Shown piece after piece: positions 27,333 through 35,532 of a DNA stretch of 64,000 bases (positions are counted from its first letter, which is position 1; every line of letters starts with the position of its first letter). The stretch is from HNR sp040400085 (lineage in GTDB: Bacteria > Actinomycetota > Actinomycetes > Actinomycetales > Microbacteriaceae): positions 1-64,000 of the forward strand of contig JBBAQX010000019.1 of the NCBI GenBank assembly GCA_040400085.1, in the 5' to 3' direction. The notes beneath the pieces were generated by a model. It saw only the letters and a list, made by a program, of their open reading frames with translations. It made no database searches and was not told the origin of the DNA. Position numbers and translations under genes: made by a program.

Positions 27333-28306
27333 AGTTCGTCTTCTTTCATGAGGGTGCGCACATAAACGGTCGTGATGATCAGCAGCACAATGGTGAGGAG
27401 CACCGCGATGGCAGAACCGAAGCCGTAGCGGTTCTGCGCGAATGATTCCACATATGACCACACGCCCAGGTTCAGAACTTCTCTATTTGTGCCGCTGCCA
27501 CCCGGCATGATGAATATCTGCGCAAACACCTTGAAATCCCAGATCGTCGACAGGATAATCACCACCGCAAAAACGGGTTTGAGCGTAGGAACGATGATCG
27601 AGAAAAAGCGGCGGAAGGGCCCGGCACCGTCCAGCTGAGCTGCCTCGAGCATTTCCGAAGAGACCCCCAGTAATCCGGCCAGAACAGTGATCGCCACGAA
27701 CGGAAAGCTGTGATGGATCACATTGATCGCGGCAATGGCGAAGAAAGAGAATCGATTGGCAAACCAGTTGTATGGCTCATCCATGAGCCCCATATTCATG
27801 AGCGTCTCGTTGACAATTCCTTTGTCGGCATCGAAGATCCACACCCAGACGTAGGTTCCGGTCACCATTGGCATCGCCCAAGCGACCATGACAACGCTGC
27901 CAACGATCATCCGCCAAAATTTATTGAGGGATGCGAGGAGTAACGCCACGAGGGTCCCCAGAATAACGGTGCCGGCAACAACGATGATCGCAAAGACCAC
28001 CGTGTTCGGAAGCACAACCTGCCAGAGTTTGCTGTCGTTGAATATCTTGATGTAGTTGTCAAGACCGACGAAGTTGAATTCGCCCGTCCGAATCTCGCGG
28101 AGGCCATAGTCTTGTAGGGAGAAGAGGACTACCCTCACGAGGGGCCAGAGTAGAAGCCCCGCAAAGATGATGAGCGTGGGTGTCAGCAGAAGCCACGGCC
28201 GCAACGCAATGCTCCTGGCGAATGAGCGTCGGGGCTTTGTTATGGTTTGTTCTTCGAGGAAAGGGTCTTTGAGGTCTTCAAGTGGAGGAGGCGTGATAGT
28301 CGTCAC
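27329..28306 (-). CDS. Sugar ABC transporter permease, MalF type
   Basis: A 325-residue permease partner of the MalG-type protein. A cytoplasmic N-terminus of about 40 residues is followed by six or so membrane segments. The EAA loop is LEAAQLDGAGPFRRFFSIIVPTLKP. GTG 28306 overlaps the GNAT stop by 4 bp and places the first membrane helix at a normal distance. The likely cargo is GlcNAc, MurNAc or a wall disaccharide, inferred from the neighbours. Confidence 0.92.
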   Translation of the reverse strand: MTTITPPPLEDLKDPFLEEQTITKPRRSFARSIALRPWLLLTPTLIIFAGLLLWPLVRVVLFSLQDYGLREIRTGEFNFVGLDNYIKIFNDSKLWQVVLPNTVVFAIIVVAGTVILGTLVALLLASLNKFWRMIVGSVVMVAWAMPMVTGTYVWVWIFDADKGIVNETLMNMGLMDEPYNWFANRFSFFAIAAINVIHHSFPFVAITVLAGLLGVSSEMLEAAQLDGAGPFRRFFSIIVPTLKPVFAVVIILSTIWDFKVFAQIFIMPGGSGTNREVLNLGVWSYVESFAQNRYGFGSAIAVLLTIVLLIITTVYVRTLMKEDEL

Positions 28307-28983
28307 GATCTTTTTCTTTCGCTTAGTGGGGCAGAAGCACCCTTGAGCGGGTGCGGAAGTCGGACGCCCACAATGGGCGATTCGGGTTGTGAGGAGGGCA
28401 AGCTGTGAAAGCCGATTTTCTGATAAAACTTGCCCGCCGAGGTGTTCGTCGGACCATAGCCGAGGTGTACCCCAGGGACGTTGTGCGTATGCAGGAGGTC
28501 GCACAAATCACCGATGAGCGCGCGACCAACTCCCCGCCCTTGAACGTGAGGAAGAATATTGATATGAAGATGAGCGGGAAATTCTGCTGCCTCTGACCGA
28601 GGAAGCAGAATTGAATCTGGGTTGTGACCCCTGCGGCGAATTTCTTCCTCTGCAGGAGACACCCCTGAATTGAGCGGGTATCTGGACGAAAACTTTTCGA
28701 GCCACTGATCTGTATACCCGCGGACATAGGCGTCGGTATCGGGGACGGCCACCGCATAACCGACAGGAATCTCTCCGTCCATGACAACAAGCGCAAACAT
28801 CGGCTCGAGTTCCAGGTAGGGACCCAAGTAGAGGGCTGGTAACAGGTTGTCATCAGAATAGATTCCCGTGGCATCGCTGCCCGATGCTCCGGTCCGAACG
28901 CAGATGTCATAGAGACGAGCGTCGAGGCCACCCGCGCCGTCTGTGCCGCGGAGCTTGGTATATGGAGTGATCGTGAGTGACAT
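28303..28983 (-). CDS. GNAT acetyltransferase, O-GlcNAcase HAT-like
   Basis: A 226-residue GNAT-fold protein. The acetyl-CoA loop is LPHVQGRGVGRALI near residues 144-157. The N-terminal DICVRTGASGSDATG followed by LGPYLELEP resembles bacterial relatives of the C-terminal pseudo-acetyltransferase domain of human O-GlcNAcase (OGA); this likeness is from memory of the family. The gene sits between binding-protein and permease genes of an amino-sugar operon, so acetylation of an amino sugar such as glucosamine is a reasonable guess. Human OGA's domain is thought inactive; whether this one is active is unknown. Confidence 0.75.
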   Translation of the reverse strand: MSLTITPYTKLRGTDGAGGLDARLYDICVRTGASGSDATGIYSDDNLLPALYLGPYLELEPMFALVVMDGEIPVGYAVAVPDTDAYVRGYTDQWLEKFSSRYPLNSGVSPAEEEIRRRGHNPDSILLPRSEAAEFPAHLHINILPHVQGRGVGRALIGDLCDLLHTHNVPGVHLGYGPTNTSAGKFYQKIGFHSLPSSQPESPIVGVRLPHPLKGASAPLSERKRS

Positions 28984-28998
28984 TCGATGCTTTCTGCT

Positions 28999-29041
28999 CC
29001 TCTCGCCGCAGCGGGTGGGGGGTGATCGCTGCGACGAGAGG
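28999..29041 (-). other. Intercistronic stem-loop after the binding-protein gene
   Basis: CCTCTCGCCGCAGCG (28999-29013) and CGCTGCGACGAGAGG (29027-29041) form a 15-bp stem with one mismatch and a 13-nt loop. There is no T-run. It lies between the binding-protein stop and the GNAT start on the minus-strand transcript. Such hairpins commonly protect binding-protein mRNA, giving more binding protein than permease. Confidence 0.7.
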
Positions 29042-29055
29042 AAAACGGGAAATTG

Positions 29056-30357
29056 CTAGTTGTTGCCGTTGAGTAGGTCGGTCATTTCTTTCGTGGCCTC
29101 AGACGTGGCTTCATCAACTGACTTTTGACCAGAAAGAATTGCCTGCATCATCGTCTGGGTTGTCTTCTTTGCCTGCACCGCGCCGAACGTCGGTGTTACG
29201 GGAACCGCCGCGCCGCCGTCAATGAGCTGTTTGGCAAATCCGGTGACGAGTGGGTTGTCGGACTCGAGGGCAGGCTCGAGGAGTGACTTCTGTCCGGGGA
29301 AGAACCCCGTCTCATCAACGAACTTTTTGGCCAGGTCCCCGCTTGTCATGAGCTTGACAAATTCGAAGGATAGCTCTTTGTTTTTGGTGGTATCGAAGAT
29401 GCCCAGGTGCGATCCGCCCACCGCCGAGGGAGAGATCCCGCCGGTTTTGCCGGGTATTGTGGTCGCTGCAAGCTTGCCTTCCATCGCGGGATTCTTCTCG
29501 AAGATGGCGTTCGGCGTCCACGATCCCTGGACGGCCATTGCTACGCTTCCGTTCGCAAAATTATCCAGGATATCGGTCTCTTTCCAGGTGGTTGCCCCCT
29601 GGGTTGAGAAGCCGTGCTTCAGGGCGAGATCGGTGAAGAACTTGATGCCCTCACGCGATTTTGCGCTGTCAAGCTCGCTGGTCCATTCGCCGTTGTTTTC
29701 GGTTGCGACCTCGCCGCCCCCTCCCCAGATCCACGGGTAGGCGGACATCTCGGCGTCACCGGGAACCGGGAATGTAATCATCTCGGGGTGTGCCGCTTTG
29801 ATGGCGTTTCCGACGGTGATGATGTCATCCCATGTCTTTGGTGCCTCAAGTCCCAGCTCGGTCATGATATCGGAGCGGTACATTAGCGCACGTATAGCGG
29901 TATAGAACGGCATGCCATAGAGTTCGTCTTTGTAAACGCCGGAGTCTTTCAGGCCCTCGACCATATCGTTTTCGAGGCCTGCCTTTTTTACCATGTCGTC
30001 GAGGGGGAGTAGCACTCCCGCATCGGCGTATTCTGGGGTCCAGGTGTTTCCGATCTCGGCGACGTCGGGGGTTGTTCCTCCGGCGATCGCGGTTTGGAAA
30101 CGGGTTTTCGCGTCGGCCCAGGGAACCTCTTCGATCTTTACGGTTGCTCCCGTCTGCTTGGTGAACTCGTCAGAGACCTCCTTGTAGAAGTCGGTCATAT
30201 CGGGTTGGGTTCCGCGCATCAACCAGACGTTGATGGTCTGGCCAGCGCCATCCTGTGCACCGTCGCTGCTGCCTGAATCGTTTGAGCTCGACGAGCATCC
30301 GCTGAGAACGAGTGCTGCGCTTGCCAGGAGCGCGATCGGGATAAAGCGTTTTTTCAT
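29056..30357 (-). CDS. Sugar ABC transporter substrate-binding lipoprotein
   Basis: A 433-residue extracellular binding protein of the CUT1/MalE type. A lipoprotein signal peptide ends in the lipobox LSGC (C21), followed by a serine- and glycine-rich linker. The mature part shows the family pattern (TINVWLMRG, FTKQTGATVKIEEVPW, PDVAEIGNTWTPEYADAG, GMPFYTAIRALMYRSD). A GGAG Shine-Dalgarno precedes ATG 30357. It delivers sugar to the two permeases encoded downstream. Confidence 0.93.
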   Translation of the reverse strand: MKKRFIPIALLASAALVLSGCSSSSNDSGSSDGAQDGAGQTINVWLMRGTQPDMTDFYKEVSDEFTKQTGATVKIEEVPWADAKTRFQTAIAGGTTPDVAEIGNTWTPEYADAGVLLPLDDMVKKAGLENDMVEGLKDSGVYKDELYGMPFYTAIRALMYRSDIMTELGLEAPKTWDDIITVGNAIKAAHPEMITFPVPGDAEMSAYPWIWGGGGEVATENNGEWTSELDSAKSREGIKFFTDLALKHGFSTQGATTWKETDILDNFANGSVAMAVQGSWTPNAIFEKNPAMEGKLAATTIPGKTGGISPSAVGGSHLGIFDTTKNKELSFEFVKLMTSGDLAKKFVDETGFFPGQKSLLEPALESDNPLVTGFAKQLIDGGAAVPVTPTFGAVQAKKTTQTMMQAILSGQKSVDEATSEATKEMTDLLNGNN

Positions 30358-30433
30358 TCGGGGGTCTCCTCATTGAAACGTGAGTTAGGGCTGTGTGCCT
30401 TGTGGTGTATAAGGTAAGTTTTCATCATTTGAC

Positions 30434-32539
30434 TCATTTATGCAAATTCCTCTCAGATAAACTGAATTTTCTGCGAGAAATTTTCATTATGGTTCCTGCG
30501 ATCACAAGCGTCAGGACTGCGAGGAGCCACAGATCGTTTGCCGTTCCCGTCGCTGCGAGGGTGCCACTTCGCTGGTCGCCCGAAGCCGTCAGCTTCGCGG
30601 CATCCGCGGCTGATTTGTTTGTGTTAGGAGTGAGCGGTTCGGTGGGGGTGACCGGGGTTACGGGTTTCTCCGGGTCCACCTGAGGGGCCGTTGCAAGCGC
30701 GGGGGAGCTCTCAACTGCGGCCGCATTGAGCGCGGTGACAACCCAACTAGTACTAGTGCTTCCCGCATCGAATGCTTGCGGTTTGTTGTTGTAAGCGGTC
30801 GCGTCAAACGTAAAGCTGGTTGTGCTTCCGGCCCACACCGTGTCCACCAATGTTCCGGGTGCCGCGATGATATCCGCTGCGCTTCCTTCCCCGGCGTAGA
30901 TTGCGAACTCCCGAGCGGGGGCCGACGCGTCAGCCTTCCAGGTCAGCTGCTGAGTGTCTGCGTTGTAAACGGCATCAACGGGGGATGCGGCGAGTGGCGC
31001 AGAGGTGAGCTGCGGCTTTGCCGGGGTAAGGCTTGGTTGCGCGAAATAGGTTCCCTTGAGGATATCGTTTGCCTGGTCGCGGACGGCGTATTGAGCCGCC
31101 TTATCGGCAGGTACGGTTATCGAACTGCTGGGCAGCAACTCGGGGTAGCCATAGAGCATGCTTCCCTTTACGTTGGGAAGCGTCTGGTTAAACCGGATTT
31201 GGTTCGCAACCTCTTCGGGGTTCATCCAGGCGGGGTCTGATCCGCCGTTCTGAAGATGCTTGTATTGCGCGTGACCGATATAGATCTGTACGTCGGTTCC
31301 CTCGGCTGCGTCGTTCCACCACCGCGCTAGTTCTCCGTATGGTGCGAATCCTGTATCGAAAGCCCAGTAGATCTGGGGGGTCATGTAGTCGACAAGCTCG
31401 TTTTTGATCCAGCCTCTCGTGTCTGCGAAAATGCTTCCGCTGTAGCTGTTTGAAGATGAGGTTGGTGTGTTCGATCCACGAGGATCGCGAGTCTTGTGCT
31501 CCCAAATCCCGAAGGGGCTGATGCCGAGTTGCACTGCTGTGTGCGCGCTTGCGTTGTGCTCGTCAATTGTGTCTTTTACTCCGGTAACGAGCGATGTGAT
31601 GTTATCGCGTCTCCATGATTCGATGCCTGCCTGCGTATCAGGGTATGCGTTACTAGCTAGACCATAGGTTTCAAAAGTCGAGCGATCCTCTTTCAGATCG
31701 CCGAAGACCTGGGTCCCCACCTTGTATGGGTAGAAATAGTCGTCGAAATGGATAGCGTCAATATCGTAGTTGGTGATGAGCTCGTTGACGGTGTCTCTGA
31801 CGTGTTGCTGGGGTCCGGGCATCCCCGGATTGAGGAAAAGCTTTTCGTCAAATATCAGTACCTCGTCTGGGTGAAGGACCGCGTAGTTATTGTCGGCGAG
31901 GAGGCCGCCTTTGTTGAGGGCGCTGATGTACTCTGGGACGCTGAGCGCCCGGATTTCGGGAGCAGTGAGTTTCAGCGCTTTCACGATGCTCGTCGCATCT
32001 TTTTTGGAGAATGTGACCCTGTATGGGTTGAGCCATGCGTGATATTCCATGCCTCGCTTGTGTGTTTCCTCGACCATGTATGCCAGGGGGTCGAATCCCG
32101 GATCCTTACCCTGTGTTCCCTGCAGGAACTCTGACCAGGGCCGATTTACTGAAGGATAGAAAGAATCGAGTTGCGGGCTGACCTGGAAGAGCATGGTGTT
32201 CATATTCCAGGATTCGAAGTCGTCTAGAACCTGTGTGTAGCGGGTCTGGAAATCAGCTGCGCCGGAAACTTTGCCAAACCCGATGTTGGCGACCGTGGCA
32301 ACCCAGGAACTCTTGAGTTGCCTGTTCTGCTGCTCGTAGCTCGCGGGTATTTGGACCTGTTCGCTTGAATTGGGGTACAGCATGACGGGTTTCGTCGAAT
32401 CGTAGGCGTAGCCGTCGCTGGTTTTAACGTATTTGAAGAGGGGGGCTGTTGATGGTGCCGAATAGGCTCCTGCTGAGGTAAGCGCAAGGCTTCCGAGAGT
32501 GAGCGAGGCTATGGCAAGCGTCGCGAGGTGGCGTTTCAT
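30434..32539 (-). CDS. Wall-anchored GHL10-family glycoside hydrolase
   Basis: A 701-residue secreted protein. A signal peptide (MKRHLATLAIASLTLGSLAL, cleavage near AYSA) leads to a large barrel of the GHL10/UPF0748 (YngK-like) type, with AWLNPYRVTF, DAIHFDDYFYP and QLGISPFGIW. A Fn3-like region and a proline- and threonine-rich linker follow. The tail has LAATG (661-665), a hydrophobic span and SRRK, matching the class E sortase pattern LAxTG. The start at ATG 32539 is preceded by GGA and gives a good signal peptide; the longer frame is rejected. As first gene of the wall-sugar operon it probably frees wall-derived sugars at the surface (inference). Confidence 0.88.
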   Translation of the reverse strand: MKRHLATLAIASLTLGSLALTSAGAYSAPSTAPLFKYVKTSDGYAYDSTKPVMLYPNSSEQVQIPASYEQQNRQLKSSWVATVANIGFGKVSGAADFQTRYTQVLDDFESWNMNTMLFQVSPQLDSFYPSVNRPWSEFLQGTQGKDPGFDPLAYMVEETHKRGMEYHAWLNPYRVTFSKKDATSIVKALKLTAPEIRALSVPEYISALNKGGLLADNNYAVLHPDEVLIFDEKLFLNPGMPGPQQHVRDTVNELITNYDIDAIHFDDYFYPYKVGTQVFGDLKEDRSTFETYGLASNAYPDTQAGIESWRRDNITSLVTGVKDTIDEHNASAHTAVQLGISPFGIWEHKTRDPRGSNTPTSSSNSYSGSIFADTRGWIKNELVDYMTPQIYWAFDTGFAPYGELARWWNDAAEGTDVQIYIGHAQYKHLQNGGSDPAWMNPEEVANQIRFNQTLPNVKGSMLYGYPELLPSSSITVPADKAAQYAVRDQANDILKGTYFAQPSLTPAKPQLTSAPLAASPVDAVYNADTQQLTWKADASAPAREFAIYAGEGSAADIIAAPGTLVDTVWAGSTTSFTFDATAYNNKPQAFDAGSTSTSWVVTALNAAAVESSPALATAPQVDPEKPVTPVTPTEPLTPNTNKSAADAAKLTASGDQRSGTLAATGTANDLWLLAVLTLVIAGTIMKISRRKFSLSERNLHK

Positions 32540-32639
32540 AGTGATCCGTTCCGTGCACCTGCTGCTGTGATGTCGGATGCTGTGCCAGAGCATCCGTGCT
32601 ACCTGACACGTCGTTGGGGGAGCAGGTTTGTAGCTCCCT

Positions 32640-32671
32640 ATGAAACTAATGTTCATTCAAGGATATGTCAA
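32640..32671 (-). promoter_or_regulatory. Promoter and candidate operator of the wall-sugar operon
   Basis: On the minus strand a consensus TTGACA (32671-32666) is followed after 17 nt by TAGTTT (32648-32643). The palindrome ATGAA-N7-TTCAT (32640-32656) overlaps the -10 and could be the site for the operon's RpiR regulator. Confidence 0.5.
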
Positions 32672-32779
32672 TGAGAGATTTATTCACCTCGAGCGCGGAG
32701 GATGCGAATTTCGCTCAGGCGGCACGCCGAGAACGCCATTCGCCGCCAATGCAGGTGTGAAAGCGATACTCTAGTCAAC

Positions 32780-33757
32780 GTGGCTGCAGTAAAAAATCCC
32801 TTTGGACAGGTAATGGTGGCTCTCGTCACCCCATTTACGAGCGACGGCGAGGTTGATTGGCCAGCTGTTGAACGTCATATCGATGATGTCATCGAAGCCG
32901 GTGCTGACGGTATCGTTGTTACTGGCACGACAGGCGAGACGTCGACGCTGACCGACCCCGAAAAGCTTAAGCTTGTCGAGGTGGGTAAGAGTGTCGCTGG
33001 CAACCGCGCCAAGATCATCACGGCCGGCGGTTCGAATGAGACCGCGCACGCTATCGAACTTTATAAGGCAAGCGAGAAGGCCGGTGCCGACGGTATTATG
33101 CCGGTCACGCCCTACTACAACAAGCCAACCCAAGCCGGAATTTTGACACATTTTCGACTGATCGCTGATGCGACCGACCTGCCTGTCATCCTGTATGACA
33201 TCCCGGGGCGCACCGGAGTGCCGATTAAGTACGAGACCATCCTTCGCCTGGCAAAGCATCCCAACGTTGTTGCGATTAAGGATGCTAAGGGAGACTTTAG
33301 CGAAGTAAGCCGCGTGATTAACCAAACTGATCTCCTGTACTTCTCCGGCGATGACCCCAACGTCCTGCCGCATCTCTCCATCGGGGCGAGCGGACTCATC
33401 GGAGTCACAGCGAATATCGCGGCAGCACCTTACCGCCAAATGGTGGATGCGGTAAACCGCGGAGACTTGGCATCGGCAACCGATGCACACAAGAAGCTCG
33501 AACCGTTGGTTCGGGCAATCATGACACACGTACCGGGAACGATTGCGGCCAAATATGTGCTGCACGGCCTCGGCCGCATCGGCAGCCCGCGCGTGCGTCT
33601 TCCACTGGTCGGCCCCGAAGAGTGGGAAGCCGCGCAGATCGAGGATGACCTCGCCCTCGTGCGCGACCTGCCGGGCCTCGACCTCAGCAATTTCCGTCCT
33701 GACCGCAACGCGGCAGCTGGCGGAGCCCTACCACAGATTGCGGGAACGACCCGCTAG
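32780..33757 (+). CDS. dapA: 4-Hydroxy-tetrahydrodipicolinate synthase DapA
   Basis: DapA condenses pyruvate with aspartate semialdehyde, the first committed step to diaminopimelate and lysine. The 325-residue barrel protein has VTGTTGETSTLT, the tyrosine motif PYYNKPTQAG, and the Schiff-base lysine in VVAIKDAKGD. The start is GTG 32780 (MAAVKNPFGQVMVALVTPF). No Shine-Dalgarno is seen; TACTCT at 32767-32772 ends 7 nt upstream, so the mRNA may be leaderless. rnj follows after 14 nt, a pairing common in actinobacteria. Confidence 0.95.
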   Translation: MAAVKNPFGQVMVALVTPFTSDGEVDWPAVERHIDDVIEAGADGIVVTGTTGETSTLTDPEKLKLVEVGKSVAGNRAKIITAGGSNETAHAIELYKASEKAGADGIMPVTPYYNKPTQAGILTHFRLIADATDLPVILYDIPGRTGVPIKYETILRLAKHPNVVAIKDAKGDFSEVSRVINQTDLLYFSGDDPNVLPHLSIGASGLIGVTANIAAAPYRQMVDAVNRGDLASATDAHKKLEPLVRAIMTHVPGTIAAKYVLHGLGRIGSPRVRLPLVGPEEWEAAQIEDDLALVRDLPGLDLSNFRPDRNAAAGGALPQIAGTTR

Positions 33758-33771
33758 AAACAGGAGGACGT

Positions 33772-35463
33772 GTGCCTAGCAACGTCTCAGATACAACCAG
33801 CTACACCCCGGCCCCCCTCAAGGACGGCACTCTACGGGTTATCCCCGTAGGCGGCCTCGGAGAAGTCGGCCGAAACATGACAGTTTTTGAGATGAACGGC
33901 AAGCTGCTCATCGTCGACTGCGGCGTGCTCTTCCCAGAAGAGCACCAACCGGGCGTCGACCTGATCCTGCCCGACTTCTCGATCATTCGCGACCGTCTCG
34001 ACGATATCGTTGCGGTCGTGCTTACCCACGGTCACGAGGACCACATCGGGGCCGTTCCCTACCTGCTCCGACTGCGAAACGACATCCCCCTCATCGGGTC
34101 GACGCTCACGCTCGCCCTCATCGAGGCCAAGCTCAAAGAACACCGCATCAAGCCTTACACCTTCACCGTAGCCGAGGGTGATATCGAGCAGCTCGGACCG
34201 TTCGGTCTCGAGTTTGTCGCGGTGAACCACTCGATTCCGGATGCTCTGGCCGTCGCGATCCGCACGGAGGCCGGGATGGTCCTCGCCACTGGTGACTTCA
34301 AGATGGATCAACTGCCGCTTGATGGCCGCCTTACCGATCTGCGTGCCTTCGCCCGCCTCGGCGAAGAGGGCATCGATCTGTTTCTCGTCGACTCAACGAA
34401 CGCCGAGGTTCCCGGGTTCACCCCGCTGGAACGCGACATCGGACCGGTGCTCGACGATGTCATAGCAAAGGCACCAGGCAAGGTCGTCGTCGCGAGCTTT
34501 TCCAGTCACATCCACCGTGTTCAGCAGGTTCTTGATGCCGCCCACAATCACGGCCGCCGCGTCGTGCTCCTCGGACGCTCGATGGTGCGAAACATGGGGA
34601 TTGCTGCGGAGCTTGGATACCTCAAGGTTCCCCAGGACATCCTGGTTGACCATAGGAAAACCGATGGTATCCCCGATAACAAGATTGTGTACATGGGAAC
34701 GGGATCTCAGGGCGAGCCCATGGCCGTGCTGAGCCGCATGGCCAACCGCGAACACAAGGTTGAGATCGGCGAAGGCGACACCGTCATCCTCGCATCGAGC
34801 CTGATTCCCGGTAATGAAAACGCGGTCTACCGAATCATCGATCGCCTGATCAAAAACGGCGCCAACGTCGTGCACAAGGGCAACGCGAAGGTTCACGTCT
34901 CTGGGCACGCGGCTGCTGGCGAATTGTTGTACTGCTACAACATCCTCAAGCCCCGCAACGTGCTTCCCGTGCACGGGGAGTTCCGTCACCTCGATGCGAA
35001 CGCCAAGCTGGCGATCAAGACGGGGATCCCCGAGGAAAATGTCATTCTCGCTCAGGACGGCACCGTCATCGACCTCGTCGACGGCGTGGCTCAGATAGTC
35101 GGCCAATACGACCTCGGATTCGTCTACGTAGACGGCTCAAGCGTCGGCCAGATCACGGAAGCGGATCTGAAGGATCGTCGGGTTCTTGGCGAGGAGGGCT
35201 TCATCTCTGTGATCGTCGTCATCGAATCGGCTACCGGCCGTGTTATTGTTGGCCCGGAGATCCACGCCAAGGGCGTCGCCGAGGGCGATAGCGTCTTCGA
35301 AGACGTCAAGCCGAAGATCGTGGCTGCCCTCGCGGAGGCTTCGCAGAACGGGGTGCGCGATCAGCACGCCCTTCAGCAAATTATGCGTCGAACCATCGGG
35401 CGCTGGGTTGCGCAGAAGTTGCGTCGCCGCGCGATGATCGTTCCGGTCGTAATCGAGTCTTAG
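33772..35463 (+). CDS. rnj: Ribonuclease J
   Basis: RNase J is a metallo-beta-lactamase nuclease with 5'-3' exo- and endonuclease activity in mRNA turnover and rRNA maturation. The 563-residue protein has the metal motif HGHEDHIGA near residue 86, then HSIPDA, TGDFKMD, a beta-CASP domain with ASFSSHIHR, and HVSGHAAAGE and PVHGEFRHL. GTG 33772 has AGGAGG about 3-4 nt upstream. It is co-directional with dapA and ends at a strong hairpin. Confidence 0.96.
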   Translation: MPSNVSDTTSYTPAPLKDGTLRVIPVGGLGEVGRNMTVFEMNGKLLIVDCGVLFPEEHQPGVDLILPDFSIIRDRLDDIVAVVLTHGHEDHIGAVPYLLRLRNDIPLIGSTLTLALIEAKLKEHRIKPYTFTVAEGDIEQLGPFGLEFVAVNHSIPDALAVAIRTEAGMVLATGDFKMDQLPLDGRLTDLRAFARLGEEGIDLFLVDSTNAEVPGFTPLERDIGPVLDDVIAKAPGKVVVASFSSHIHRVQQVLDAAHNHGRRVVLLGRSMVRNMGIAAELGYLKVPQDILVDHRKTDGIPDNKIVYMGTGSQGEPMAVLSRMANREHKVEIGEGDTVILASSLIPGNENAVYRIIDRLIKNGANVVHKGNAKVHVSGHAAAGELLYCYNILKPRNVLPVHGEFRHLDANAKLAIKTGIPEENVILAQDGTVIDLVDGVAQIVGQYDLGFVYVDGSSVGQITEADLKDRRVLGEEGFISVIVVIESATGRVIVGPEIHAKGVAEGDSVFEDVKPKIVAALAEASQNGVRDQHALQQIMRRTIGRWVAQKLRRRAMIVPVVIES

Positions 35464-35470
35464 AAATTGC

Positions 35471-35515
35471 GGATGCTCGTGGGTGAGGCCTGGCCTAGCC
35501 CACGAGCATCCTTTG
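35471..35515 (+). terminator. Strong hairpin terminator after rnj
   Basis: GGATGCTCGTGGG (35471-35483) pairs perfectly with CCCACGAGCATCC (35499-35511). The loop contains a further AGGCC/GGCCT pair. CTTTGTGT follows, a modest T-run. Confidence 0.8.
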
Positions 35516-35532
35516 TGTGGTGAGGGACATTC

